DNA of 64,000 bases, taken from NCBI RefSeq assembly GCF_037969765.1, contig NZ_CP150207.1, positions 2,094,001-2,158,000 on the forward strand. Reading direction: 5' to 3'. The notes beneath the pieces were generated by a model, which was not told the DNA's origin, did not search any database, and was given only the letters and a program-made list of their open reading frames with translations. This stretch comes from Paenibacillus sp. FSL W8-0186. Lineage in GTDB: Bacteria > Bacillota > Bacilli > Paenibacillales > Paenibacillaceae. Shown here one piece after another: positions 43,668 through 52,019 of this stretch; the stretch's first letter is position 1; each line of letters starts with the position of its first letter. A program made the position numbers and the translations under genes.

Positions 43668-43696
43668 AATATACGACAAGTTGTCGCAGGTGTCAA
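43668..43696 (-). promoter_or_regulatory. Promoter of the BlaI-M56-CuAO-N operon
   Basis: On the minus strand TTGACA (43696-43691), 17-nt spacer, TATATT (43673-43668). The spacer is almost wholly filled by operator 2. Confidence 0.8.
43671..43689. promoter_or_regulatory. Operator 2 of the BlaI-type repressor
   Basis: Near-perfect palindrome ATACGACAAGTTGTCGCAG, 26 bp centre to centre from operator 1, lying between -35 and -10. Confidence 0.78.
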
Positions 43697-43775
43697 TGTT
43701 TAAATTTCCATATGTTTCAAACTGGCGGCTTCACCCTTCTGCAGTACTTCGCTATACGAATAAACGCCTGCTGCA

Positions 43776-44441
43776 TTATTCCTTAATGCTGATATTTCCT
43801 GAACGCGTCTCAATATACACCTCATAGGAGCCATTCCCCGTAAGTCCCTCTGTCGATTTCTGCTTGTCCTGGCGTTCGTCCCAAGGAATAGCCACGGAGC
43901 GTCGTCCACTTCCTGATTTAAGCCGCCATTTTACATTGGAATCCTTATCCCTCAGATTTAAAATTACGTTCCCGCTGTAGACGGAAACACGGATATCCTG
44001 GTTTATTTGCTGATAATCCATAGAGACATTTCCGCTTTTGCTATCAATATTTAGCTTGCTTGCCTGTAAATCGTTGATTTTTACGTTTCCTGAAGAGCCG
44101 CTTAGTAATACCTCCCCTTCAAAGTTCATGGGAACACGGATCGTTAACCATGGTTTTCTTCCAATGTTGATGATCCGTCTGATATCGCTTTTCAATTGAA
44201 TTTTCAGCTCTTTGTTCTTTGGGGTCATTACTATTCCGGAATTACCGCGGTCTATCGATAAGAAAGCCTCGAGAGCCTCTACCTCGGCGGATTCGATATG
44301 AACAGGGGTACTGCCATGATCAATATACAAGCGATCTATCCCTTCCAGCTTCATGCTCTGCAGATTCATGGTTCCTTCATTTCCACAGGCCATTAGAAAA
44401 AACATACAAAACATCAGCATACAAATACAGAATTTTCTCAT
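43776..44441 (-). CDS. DUF4097-type lipoprotein under divergent MerR control
   Basis: 221 residues with a lipoprotein signal ending FFLMAC (lipidated Cys near residue 19). The mature part has repeated beta strands with Ser/Gly-Asn-Val-Ser turns (SGSSGNVKI, SKSGNVSMD, VYSGNVILN, TRSGNISIKE) typical of DUF4097 beta-helix proteins. It is related in kind, not closely in sequence, to the lipoprotein at 6389-7195. It is transcribed away from the MerR operon from a promoter with the same operator architecture. Confidence 0.83.
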   Translation of the reverse strand: MRKFCICMLMFCMFFLMACGNEGTMNLQSMKLEGIDRLYIDHGSTPVHIESAEVEALEAFLSIDRGNSGIVMTPKNKELKIQLKSDIRRIINIGRKPWLTIRVPMNFEGEVLLSGSSGNVKINDLQASKLNIDSKSGNVSMDYQQINQDIRVSVYSGNVILNLRDKDSNVKWRLKSGSGRRSVAIPWDERQDKQKSTEGLTGNGSYEVYIETRSGNISIKE

Positions 44442-44476
44442 GTTTAACTCCTCACTTTGCTTCTATTATGAGAGAG

Positions 44477-44507
44477 ATTATATAAGCTTACGTAACGTCA
44501 GCTTCAA
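44477..44507 (-). promoter_or_regulatory. MerR-type promoter for the DUF4097 lipoprotein
   Basis: Minus strand: TTGAAG (44507-44502), 19-nt spacer starting CTGACGTTACGTAAGC, TATAAT (44482-44477). The over-long 19-bp spacer carrying an ACGTTACGT dyad is the hallmark of MerR activation by DNA untwisting. Confidence 0.82.
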
Positions 44508-44525
44508 GTGGTTTTTGAAAAAGGC

Positions 44526-44556
44526 TTGAAACTGACGTTACGTCATTTTGTATAAT
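44526..44556 (+). promoter_or_regulatory. MerR-type promoter for the small protein - MerR - GAP operon
   Basis: TTGAAA (44526-44531), 19-nt spacer containing the perfect palindrome TGACGTTACGTCA (44533-44545), TATAAT (44551-44556). Together with the opposite promoter it forms a long inverted repeat with ~18 of 19 matching bases per arm. Confidence 0.85.
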
Positions 44557-44589
44557 GTCCCTAACCACTGGGACGAAGGAGAATGTGCT

Positions 44590-44739
44590 GTGAACAAAGG
44601 GGATATATTGATTTATGCGTGCGTCATTATAGGAGCAGGAATTGGACTGATTCTTGATCAAGCATTTCCAGGCGCCTTGGTCGGTTTAGGCGTAGGTTAT
44701 CTGATTAAGCAGACTTTGTATAAGGATAAAGAGGAATAA
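44590..44739 (+). CDS. 49-residue membrane protein
   Basis: Starts at GTG 44590, with AAGGAG 8 nt upstream, giving NKGDILIYACVIIGAG... with one or two short hydrophobic segments rich in Gly (GAGIGLILDQAFPGALVGLG) and a charged KDKEE tail. The upstream frame overlaps the promoter and cannot be part of it. It resembles small Gly-rich membrane proteins of unknown function. First gene of the MerR operon. Confidence 0.75.
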   Translation: MNKGDILIYACVIIGAGIGLILDQAFPGALVGLGVGYLIKQTLYKDKEE

Positions 44740-44766
44740 AGAGAATTGACCGGGAGGTGTCAGGGA

Positions 44767-45552
44767 TTGATTCCGATTCAAAAGTTAGCAAAACAGACCG
44801 GGGTTACAGTGAGGACACTGCGTTATTATGACCAGATCGGATTATTGGCGGCTGCATCCAAAACGGAAGGAGGACATCGGCTTTATACGGAAGAGGACTT
44901 GCGCAAGCTGCAACAGATCCAATTTTTTAAAGGGATCGGGTACAGTCTGAAGGATATACAAGAAATGCTTGCTGACCCCAAATGGAATTGGTCGACCAGC
45001 CTGAAGGCCCAGCTCGCTTATATCCTGGAGGAGCAAGCCAGGCTTAGATTAATCGAGCAGGGCTTGCGCGAACTCATTGGCGGGCTCGTCGTAGAGGGAG
45101 GGGAGGATGCCCTTGCGATCCAAAAGTTCATTCAATTAGCGAGCCAGGACAGGAAAAGACGGCATTCGTTTAAAGAAAGCCTGTTTAACGATAAAGAATT
45201 GGAGCTGCTGCAGAAGGTGCCGCATATGAGGGGAGATGATCCCGACTCATTGGAATGGATAGCGCTTATAGGTCAACTTAAGCGGCATATGAAAGAAGGC
45301 GTATCGTCGCCGAAGGTGCAGAGTATCGTCAGACGCATGCTTGAAAAACAAGAGGAGAATTTCTCGGGCGAGGAGGAGTTTATCCAAAAATTATGGGACG
45401 TAAGGATGTCACCGTCTCAATCGGAGGAGCTTGGGTTTTATCCAATTGATCGGGAAGTACTTGAATTTATGGAGCAAGCCTATGAATACTACATGTCATT
45501 GCTGAAGGAAAGGCTGGCTCCTCACCAAGAGCAGGGAGAGGAAGAAATGTGA
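44767..45552 (+). CDS. MerR-family regulator with long effector domain
   Basis: 261 residues from TTG 44767, with GGGAGGTG 7 nt upstream. The MerR HTH and wing are plain: IPIQKLAKQTGVTVRTLRYY and EGGHRLYTEEDLRKLQQI. A coiled coil (about 80-115) and a ~140-residue helical C-terminal domain follow, much longer than metal-sensing MerR proteins and lacking ligand cysteines, so a larger organic ligand is likely. It probably controls both promoters in the intergenic region upstream. The stop overlaps the next start (4 nt). Confidence 0.9.
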   Translation: MIPIQKLAKQTGVTVRTLRYYDQIGLLAAASKTEGGHRLYTEEDLRKLQQIQFFKGIGYSLKDIQEMLADPKWNWSTSLKAQLAYILEEQARLRLIEQGLRELIGGLVVEGGEDALAIQKFIQLASQDRKRRHSFKESLFNDKELELLQKVPHMRGDDPDSLEWIALIGQLKRHMKEGVSSPKVQSIVRRMLEKQEENFSGEEEFIQKLWDVRMSPSQSEELGFYPIDREVLEFMEQAYEYYMSLLKERLAPHQEQGEEEM

Positions 45553-46208
45553 GTATAGAGCTGCTGCTTTCGATAGGCGGACTGGCCCTGCTGGATACAT
45601 TAAGTCCAGCCACTATAGGGGTTACCGTATATTTGCTGTTAACGGAAACCAAGAGCCTTGCTTCAAGGCTGCTGATTTATTTGCTGACGGTCGCCGGCTT
45701 TTATTTTTCGGTGGGCGTTATGCTCATGCTGGGCATGGGGGTGCTGCTGGATTCGGTGGCTTCACTATTCCAGAGCAGGGCGGTAAGCTGGGTGATCTTC
45801 ATCATGGGGGTAGGCTTATTTATAGCCAGTTTTTATTCTCCGCAAAAAGGTAACACGGAATTGCCCCGTCCGAAGTCCAAAAGCCGATTCTTCTCGATGG
45901 TTGCGTTGGGATTTACAACAGCATTGATTGAGGTGGGCACGGCATTTCCTTATTTTGCCGCAATTGGTCTGATGACGACGGCAGATCTGACCCCTTATCA
46001 GTGGCTGCCGGTGATGTCCGGTTATAATTTGATTATGGTTCTGCCTTCGTTGATCCTATTCATGTTGTATTTGCTATTCGGGCGGATGATGCAGAGGCCG
46101 CTGGAACGGCTTCAGATGAGCATCGCCAAACAATCCGGCTCGGTCCTGTCCTGGGTGCTGTGTATTGTGGGACTTATTCTGATTGCAAATAGCTTGGATT
46201 ATTTATAG
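45549..46208 (+). CDS. GAP/Sap-family membrane protein (LysE-like fold)
   Basis: 219 residues, six membrane segments. The N-terminal LALLDTLSPATIGVTVYLL is the Pro-containing first helix of the GAP (Sap, sulfolipid-addressing) family, related to LysE/RhtB exporters. GTG 45549 overlaps the MerR stop, so synthesis is coupled. Within a MerR operon this looks like an exporter for a small or amphipathic compound, but the substrate is unknown. Confidence 0.82.
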   Translation: MSIELLLSIGGLALLDTLSPATIGVTVYLLLTETKSLASRLLIYLLTVAGFYFSVGVMLMLGMGVLLDSVASLFQSRAVSWVIFIMGVGLFIASFYSPQKGNTELPRPKSKSRFFSMVALGFTTALIEVGTAFPYFAAIGLMTTADLTPYQWLPVMSGYNLIMVLPSLILFMLYLLFGRMMQRPLERLQMSIAKQSGSVLSWVLCIVGLILIANSLDYL

Positions 46209-46309
46209 TGGATGCTATTTTTAAAATTATTTTAGTACGAAACAGCCTAATTTTCATAAATGGGTTTACGTTCGGTCAGTTATTTGGTAATATAATCGCA
46301 ATATTTAAA

Positions 46310-46601
46310 TGCGATGATGAGAAGAGTAGATAAATGAAATCTTTTACAGAGAGCTCCGTTCGCTGAAAAGGAGCAAAGCATTTCTTTATTGAAAAAAGAC
46401 TCTGAGCAGCACATCGGAACGACGATCGTCAGGATGGTGTGCCAGGAGCTCCTGTTATAGAGCTAGAGTATAAGCGGCAATGGCATGCTGTACTTGAAAA
46501 GGTTAATATGGCGACATATTAACAAAACTGGGGTGGTACCGCGGGTATACAAATCTCGCCCCCAAGACGGATCGAGAAGTCTTGGGGGTGGGATTTTTTT
46601 T
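46310..46601 (+). ncRNA. T-box riboswitch, probably lysine-specific, upstream of asd
   Basis: Features in order: AGTA (loop E, 5' side) near 46328; AGAGAGCTCC and the GNUG-type apical region near 46355; GAA (46391-46393) followed by AAAAG. The candidate specifier is therefore AAA at 46394-46396 or AAG at 46396-46398, both Lys. The T-box core TGGGGTGGTACCGCGG is at 46529-46544. It ends in a terminator, CCCCCAAGAC/GTCTTGGGGG plus T8 (46555-46601). Uncharged tRNA would stabilise the antiterminator and switch on asd. A TATAAT lies at 46291-46296. Confidence 0.9.
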
Positions 46602-46681
46602 AATTCATGGAAGTAATGGGGCAGGATCGCTCGAGGTACAGACAAAACAGACTAAACAAACTTGGAAAGGAAAGATATCAC

Positions 46682-47767
46682 ATGGGAGAAAAATTAAAGG
46701 TAGGTATTGTTGGCGGTACGGGGATGGTCGGGCAGCGGTTTGTTCAGCTGCTGGATGGGCATCCTTGGTTTACAGTGACGGCTATCGCAGCCAGCGCAAA
46801 TTCCGCAGGCAAAACTTATGAAGAATCCGTGCAGGGCAGATGGAAGCTGTCCACGCCAATTCCGGAAGGCGTAAAAAATATCGTCGTTCAGGATGCAGCG
46901 AAAGTAGAAGAGGTTACTTCTGGGGTCGATTTTGTATTTTGCGCGGTGGATATGAAGAAGGAAGAGATTCAAGCTTTGGAAGAGGCTTATGCGAAGACGG
47001 GAACCCCTGTCATTTCCAATAACTCGGCTCACCGCTGGACACCTGACGTGCCGATGGTCATTCCTGAAGTGAATCCGCAGCATCTTGAAGTCATTGCTGC
47101 ACAGCGCAAACGGCTTGGAACGGAAACCGGGTTTATCGCCGTTAAGCCGAATTGCTCCATCCAGAGTTATGTGCCTGCTCTGCATGCCCTGCTGGATTTT
47201 GAACCGACAACTGTGGTCGCGTCGACGTATCAGGCCATTTCTGGAGCCGGTAAAAACTTTGCCGATTGGCCGGAAATGCTGGACAACGTCATTCCTTATA
47301 TCGGCGGAGAAGAAGAAAAGAGCGAGCAGGAGCCGCTGCGCATCTGGGGCCGCGTTGACGATGGCCAAATCGTTAAAGCCAGCGCTCCCCTGATCACGAC
47401 GCAATGTATCCGTGTGCCCGTAACGGACGGACATTTGGCAACGGTGTTTGTATCATTCAAAAACAAGCCTTCCAAAGAGGAGATCATTGCGCGCTGGCAG
47501 CAATACCAAGGTAGAGCGCAGGAGCTTGAATTGCCAAGCGCACCGAAGCAGTTCATCACTTATTTTGAAGAAGAAAACAGACCGCAAACCGGACTCGACC
47601 GCGACATCGAGCAGGGCATGGGCGTTTCAACGGGCAGATTGCGCGAGGATTCGCTGTACGATTATAAATTCGTAGGCCTGTCGCACAATACTTTGCGCGG
47701 AGCGGCCGGGGGCGCCGTACTGATCGCCGAGCTGCTGAAAGCGGAAGGTTATATTCAACCGAAGTAA
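46682..47767 (+). CDS. asd: Aspartate-semialdehyde dehydrogenase
   Basis: 361 residues. Reduces aspartyl phosphate to aspartate semialdehyde, the branch point to lysine/diaminopimelate, threonine and methionine. NADP loop GIVGGTGMVGQRFVQLL; catalytic Cys in VKPNCSIQSYVPAL; STYQAISGAG and the distal HLATVFVSF His block. Insert positions and length look like the archaeal/fungal type of Asd rather than the usual ~340-residue B. subtilis type. ATG 46682 follows GGAAAGGAAAG. The T-box leader places it under amino-acid (probably lysine) control. Confidence 0.93.
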   Translation: MGEKLKVGIVGGTGMVGQRFVQLLDGHPWFTVTAIAASANSAGKTYEESVQGRWKLSTPIPEGVKNIVVQDAAKVEEVTSGVDFVFCAVDMKKEEIQALEEAYAKTGTPVISNNSAHRWTPDVPMVIPEVNPQHLEVIAAQRKRLGTETGFIAVKPNCSIQSYVPALHALLDFEPTTVVASTYQAISGAGKNFADWPEMLDNVIPYIGGEEEKSEQEPLRIWGRVDDGQIVKASAPLITTQCIRVPVTDGHLATVFVSFKNKPSKEEIIARWQQYQGRAQELELPSAPKQFITYFEEENRPQTGLDRDIEQGMGVSTGRLREDSLYDYKFVGLSHNTLRGAAGGAVLIAELLKAEGYIQPK

Positions 47768-48120
47768 TTAATTGCCTGTCCTTTTGGGAAAATGGGCCCA
47801 CCTGAGCTTCGGTGAAGCGTAGAGGTACCGCGAAACGCAGTGGTTAAGGGAAAAATAGGGGTTACCACGAATTGTAGTGGTTAACGTAGTGATTGCCCCC
47901 TAGATGGATTGGTTGTATTTAAAACCACGTTCGCCTTTTGAATATACAATTAGCTGGATTTCATGTCATTAAACTGAGGCTTCTAGGCTAACAAAGCTGA
48001 AAACCAAGTTTTAGATACATGAAATCCAGCTTTTTTCGTGATTTGCCTCAATTGAGCTAGAATAGATACTAGAAATACATCTAGATTACACATTTACCTC
48101 AAACAAAAGGAAGTTGTTGC
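47768..48120. other. 353-bp intergenic region with a long hairpin
   Basis: No gene seen. Short echoes of GTGGTTAA and GGTTACCAC occur at 47840-47885. The only strong structure is the hairpin described separately at 47952-48036. Confidence 0.6.
47952..48036 (+). terminator. Long-loop terminator-like hairpin after asd
   Basis: AGCTGGATTTCATGT (47952-47966) pairs perfectly with ACATGAAATCCAGCT (48017-48031) across a 50-nt loop, followed by TTTTTT. It could be the terminator of asd or of a separate small RNA. Confidence 0.6.
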
Positions 48121-49242
48121 ATGCAAAAGTTTATCGTGATCGGCGGGGGGATTTTAGGCGCTTCTACGGCGTATCAATTGGCTAAAAGCGGAGCAGAGGT
48201 GACCATTGTCGACCGGAAAGATCTGGGGCAGGCAACGGACGCCGCAGCGGGCATCATTTGCCCGTGGATTTCCCAGAGGCGCAACCAGGCCTGGTATAAA
48301 TTAGCCAGGGAAGGGGCACGTTTCTATCCGGCTCTGATTGAGGAGCTGGAAAGAGACGGAGAGACCGAAACCGGCTATGCGCGTGTCGGGGCGCTTCGCA
48401 TCCATAAGGAACAGGACAAGCTGGTTGAACTGCAAAAACGTGCTGAGCTTCGCAAGCATGATGCCCCGGAGATGGGCGACATTACGCTGCTCACCCCTAG
48501 CGAGGTGAAGCGTTTATTTGCGCCGCTCGCCGATGACTATGCCGCGCTGCATATCAGTGGGGCCGCCCGCGTCGATGGACGCGCGCTCCGGGATGCGCTG
48601 CTCCGCGCTGCGATCAGAAAGGGCGCCGTACTGCTGAACGGGGAAGCCGAGCTTTGCTTTGCCGGGGGCTTGGTTACAGGAGTACGAATCCAGGATGAGC
48701 TGATCCATGCCGACGCCGTCGTCGTATGTGCTGGCGCGTGGATTAATCCGCTGCTCGAACCGTTAGGCGTAGAATTCAAAGCGACCTTCCAAAAAGCGCA
48801 GATCGTCCACTTGGCATATCCGGATATGGATACGGGCAGCTGGCCGGTTGTCATGCCGCCCGGAGATCAGTATATCCTGGCCTTTGACGATAACCGGATT
48901 GTAATCGGTGCAACCCATGAAAACGACCCGCAAGGTTTCGACACCCGCATTACGGCAGGTGGTCTGCAAGAGGTGTTCAGTAAAGCGCTGGCGCATGCGC
49001 CGGGGTTGGCCAACAGCACTTATATGGAGGCAAGAGTCGGTTTTCGTCCATTCACTCCGGGGTTTCTGCCAGTAATTGGTGCTTTGCCCGGCTGGCGCGG
49101 CATCTTCGTGGCCAACGGCTTGGGGGCATCGGGCTTAACGATGGGGCCCTACATCGGATACCAGCTAGCCAAGCTGGTTCTCGGGCTGGACATCGATATT
49201 TCCCTGGAGGATTACAAGGTAGAAGGAGCCATTGGCCAATAA
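48121..49242 (+). CDS. FAD-dependent amino-acid oxidoreductase (DadA/glycine-oxidase type)
   Basis: 373 residues. Rossmann FAD motif VIGGGILGASTAYQLAKSG (5-23) and an Asp/Glu-type ribose contact (VDRKD). The C-terminal GFRPFTPGFLPVIG and GLGASGLTMGP complete the DAO fold. It oxidises a D-amino acid, glycine or sarcosine-like substrate; which one cannot be read. AAAGGAAG precedes the ATG. Standing alone. Confidence 0.87.
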   Translation: MQKFIVIGGGILGASTAYQLAKSGAEVTIVDRKDLGQATDAAAGIICPWISQRRNQAWYKLAREGARFYPALIEELERDGETETGYARVGALRIHKEQDKLVELQKRAELRKHDAPEMGDITLLTPSEVKRLFAPLADDYAALHISGAARVDGRALRDALLRAAIRKGAVLLNGEAELCFAGGLVTGVRIQDELIHADAVVVCAGAWINPLLEPLGVEFKATFQKAQIVHLAYPDMDTGSWPVVMPPGDQYILAFDDNRIVIGATHENDPQGFDTRITAGGLQEVFSKALAHAPGLANSTYMEARVGFRPFTPGFLPVIGALPGWRGIFVANGLGASGLTMGPYIGYQLAKLVLGLDIDISLEDYKVEGAIGQ

Positions 49243-49316
49243 CCCGCTTTGATATATATGAACGATATCGCACAATTATTTCCATGCATTCACAGACGTC
49301 CATAGGCGTGGTACAC

Positions 49317-49330
49317 TAGCGCTAGCGCTA
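49317..49330. promoter_or_regulatory. 14-bp perfect palindrome upstream of sstT
   Basis: TAGCGCTAGCGCTA, 65 bp before the sstT start, followed by a second GC-rich inverted repeat AGCGCC-GATG-GGCGCT. Possible operator; the cognate regulator is unknown. Confidence 0.35.
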
Positions 49331-49394
49331 TGCCTCGTTAAAGCGCCGATGGGCGCTAATTATATTCTCATCATGCATACCCGGAGGAATAACA

Positions 49395-50624
49395 ATGAAG
49401 ACACTTATGCTCAGGTGGAATAGACTGAGTCTCGTAAAACGAATCTTTTTGGGAATTATACTCGGGGTTATTTTGGCCTTATCCGTTCCTAAGGCTGCAG
49501 GAATCGCTATGTTTGGTTCCTTGTTTATTTCCGCGCTAAAGGCGGTTGCACCCATATTGGTGCTGCTTCTGGTTATGTCTGCGATAGCCAATCATCAAAA
49601 AGGTCGCCAGACGAACATGAAGAAGATTATCGCTCTATATGGTTTAAGTACTTTTTTGGCAGGGGTTACCGCTGTCGGGGCAAGTTTTATTTTTCCGGTA
49701 AAGCTGTCTCTAGTAACGGATGCGGTAGAGCTGACTCCCCCCGGAGGTATTGTTGAAGTACTGAACAATTTGCTCTTTCAGATTGTAGACAACCCGGTCA
49801 ATGCTCTGATGAGCGCTAACTATATCGGTATTCTAGCTTGGGCGATCCTGCTTGGGGCCGCTTTAAAAGGGGCCAATGATCACACGAAAAGCATGCTCAC
49901 GCATTTATCGGATGCCGTAACGCAAATCGTCAGATGGGTTATCCAATTTGCGCCGCTTGGGATCATGGGCCTTGTGTTTGAATCCATTACAACCAGCGGG
50001 CTTTCGTCCTTGCTTAGTTATGGGAAATTACTGCTCGTGCTTATAGGATGTATGCTCTTTGTAGCGCTTGTCGTTAATCCATTGATCGTATATGTGAACA
50101 CGCGTGAAAATCCCTATCCTCTCGTGTTGAGCTGTCTGAAGGAAAGCGGGATAACGGCATTTTTCACCCGGAGTTCTGCGGCCAACATTCCGATTAATAT
50201 GCGATTATGTGAAAAATTAAAGCTGGATCCAGACACATATTCGGTGTCCATCCCATTAGGGGCTACGATTAATATGGCGGGGGCGGCAGTTACAATTTCC
50301 GTCTTAACGCTAGCGGCCGTCCATACGCTTGGCATTCCTGTAGACTTTAGCACAGCGCTGATTCTCAGCGTCCTGTCCGCCGTATCCGCTGCAGGGGCTT
50401 CGGGCGTTGCCGGCGGGTCGCTGCTGCTTATTCCTTTGGCCTGCAGCCTGTTCGGCATATCCAATGACATCGCTATGCAGGTCGTGGGCGTAGGCTTCAT
50501 CATCGGAGTTTTGCAGGATTCCTTTGAGACGGCGTTGAATTCATCCTCTGACGTACTATTTACGGCTACGGCCGAATATGCCAAAAAACGAAAAGAAGCG
50601 AATAGTGCTAGTATTAGTGCCTAG
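49395..50624 (+). CDS. sstT: Na+/serine-threonine symporter
   Basis: 409 residues, dicarboxylate/amino acid:cation symporter (DAACS) fold with eight membrane helices and two hairpins. Key blocks: [13 protein letters not shown] (HP1 serine-rich tip), [13 protein letters not shown] (TM7 substrate/cation site) and [15 protein letters not shown] (HP2). Sequence and length match SstT, which takes up serine and threonine. CGGAGGAATAAC precedes ATG 49395. Confidence 0.93.
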   Translation: MKTLMLRWNRLSLVKRIFLGIILGVILALSVPKAAGIAMFGSLFISALKAVAPILVLLLVMSAIANHQKGRQTNMKKIIALYGLSTFLAGVTAVGASFIFPVKLSLVTDAVELTPPGGIVEVLNNLLFQIVDNPVNALMSANYIGILAWAILLGAALKGANDHTKSMLTHLSDAVTQIVRWVIQFAPLGIMGLVFESITTSGLSSLLSYGKLLLVLIGCMLFVALVVNPLIVYVNTRENPYPLVLSCLKESGITAFFTRSSAANIPINMRLCEKLKLDPDTYSVSIPLGATINMAGAAVTISVLTLAAVHTLGIPVDFSTALILSVLSAVSAAGASGVAGGSLLLIPLACSLFGISNDIAMQVVGVGFIIGVLQDSFETALNSSSDVLFTATAEYAKKRKEANSASISA

Positions 50625-50627
50625 AAT

Positions 50628-50659
50628 AAAAGCAGGGGCGGATGTGCCCCTGCTTTTTT
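50628..50659. terminator. Terminator of sstT
   Basis: AAAAGCAGGGGC / GCCCCTGCTTTTTT. Confidence 0.9.
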
Positions 50660-50691
50660 GTTGCAGAAATTAGGGGATGCCAAAATAATAA

Positions 50692-50720
50692 TTGACTCGA
50701 GTTCAGTAACATGGTAACAT
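50692..50720 (+). promoter_or_regulatory. Promoter of the second tRNA-Leu
   Basis: TTGACT, 17-nt spacer, TAACAT. The -35 and spacing equal those of the other tRNA-Leu copy; the surrounding sequence differs. Confidence 0.6.
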
Positions 50721-50765
50721 TTATTTTGTTGCTCGGGAGATTGGCTCCCGCGGTGACTATCTTAA

Positions 50766-50852
<87 letters not shown>

Positions 50853-50866
50853 ACCTAACAATGAAC

Positions 50867-50907
50867 AAGCTCTTGATTTTCCTCTGTGGAGAATCAGGAG
50901 CTTTTTT
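50867..50907 (+). terminator. Terminator of the second tRNA-Leu
   Basis: AAGCTCTTGATT / GAATCAGGAGCTT then T run. Confidence 0.8.
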
Positions 50908-51128
50908 GTATATTTGGGATTTGCAAAGATCCGTTCGCAGTTCCCTGTTTTTGCCGATTGCCTTCGAACTGCTAGCCTCTGAATATTAGCTTCATCATGG
51001 ATGCAACGATTTGCCAGCAGAGAAACAATATGCATGCGGCGAATAATCGGGACAAGGACAGTCATAATAGGAAAGACGTTAAGGAAACGGAGCGATCACG
51101 GCAAGTGAAAATGCTAAGGAGGGTGAAC

Positions 51129-52019
51129 ATGGATCGAAATACGGCAAATTGGCGGGTTTTCGGGAAAATATGTTGTTGTTTGTTGCTAAGCTTAAGTTCC
51201 CTCAATATGTTGCCTGGGCTTGCAGCGGCGGGGCAGATCGCATCAATTTCCAAGCCTGCGGCTCAGCTTATAAAGGATGAGGGCAGACAATCGGCAAAAG
51301 GTAAAAAGCTGGCGGTCATTATCGACGATCTGGGCAACGGAATGCAGGGTACAGAGGAAATAATGGCCCTGCCAGTCAAGGTAACCGTAGCAGTTATGCC
51401 TTTCCTGCCAACGACGGAAGCGGATGCGCGAAAGGCTCACGAAGTCGGGCATGATGTGCTGATTCACCTTCCATTGGAGCCGAAGCAGGGACCAACGAGA
51501 TGGCTGGGCCCCGGAGCGATTCTCACTAAAATGAGCGACGAGGAAGTACGGAAGAAGGTGGAAGCCGCCATCGACAACGTTCCTTATGCGATCGGAATCA
51601 ACAATCATATGGGATCTAAAGTAACCGGGGATGAGCGTGTAATGTCCATCATCCTGGATGTATGCCGCGAGCGGGGGTTATTTTTCGTCGATAGCCGTAC
51701 GAATTATCGATCCATCATTTTTAAGTTATGCAAGCAGAAAGGCATGCCGCAAATCAAGAACGATATTTTTCTCGATGATGTGCATACAGAGGCTCATATT
51801 TCCCGGCAGATGGACAAAGTCGCAGAGCAGGTGCATGCCGAAGGAAAATGCGTAACGATCGGCCATGTAGGAACCAAAGGAAGGAAGACGGCCGCGGTGA
51901 TCAAAAAATATATTCCCAAGCTTCAAGGGCAGGGCATTGAATTCGTAGGTATTTCGGAAATGGCCCGCGATGCAAAAACTCCCGGACAATGGCCGGGAGG
52001 CGGGATCATATTGCCGTAA
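51129..52019 (+). CDS. Exported divergent polysaccharide deacetylase (YibQ-like)
   Basis: 296 residues. A signal peptide (about 1-32) precedes a NodB-like barrel of the divergent type: KLAVIIDDLGNG (Asp pair), VAVMPFLPTTEADARKAHEVGHDVL, then NNHMGSKVT (His) and GHVGTKGR. Such proteins act on cell-surface polysaccharide or peptidoglycan, though activity in the divergent group is little tested. ATG 51129 follows AAGGAGGGTG; the frame further upstream lacks an SD. Its 3' end overlaps the convergent amidase gene by 14 nt. Confidence 0.85.
   Translation: MDRNTANWRVFGKICCCLLLSLSSLNMLPGLAAAGQIASISKPAAQLIKDEGRQSAKGKKLAVIIDDLGNGMQGTEEIMALPVKVTVAVMPFLPTTEADARKAHEVGHDVLIHLPLEPKQGPTRWLGPGAILTKMSDEEVRKKVEAAIDNVPYAIGINNHMGSKVTGDERVMSIILDVCRERGLFFVDSRTNYRSIIFKLCKQKGMPQIKNDIFLDDVHTEAHISRQMDKVAEQVHAEGKCVTIGHVGTKGRKTAAVIKKYIPKLQGQGIEFVGISEMARDAKTPGQWPGGGIILP

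Noticed and set aside
46694..47434. Antisense 246-codon frame over asd
   Set aside because: No start signal or domain; asd on the plus strand is complete.
50997..51128. N-terminal extension of the polysaccharide deacetylase
   Set aside because: Polar, patternless residues ahead of a clear signal peptide and of a strong SD at 51117-51125.
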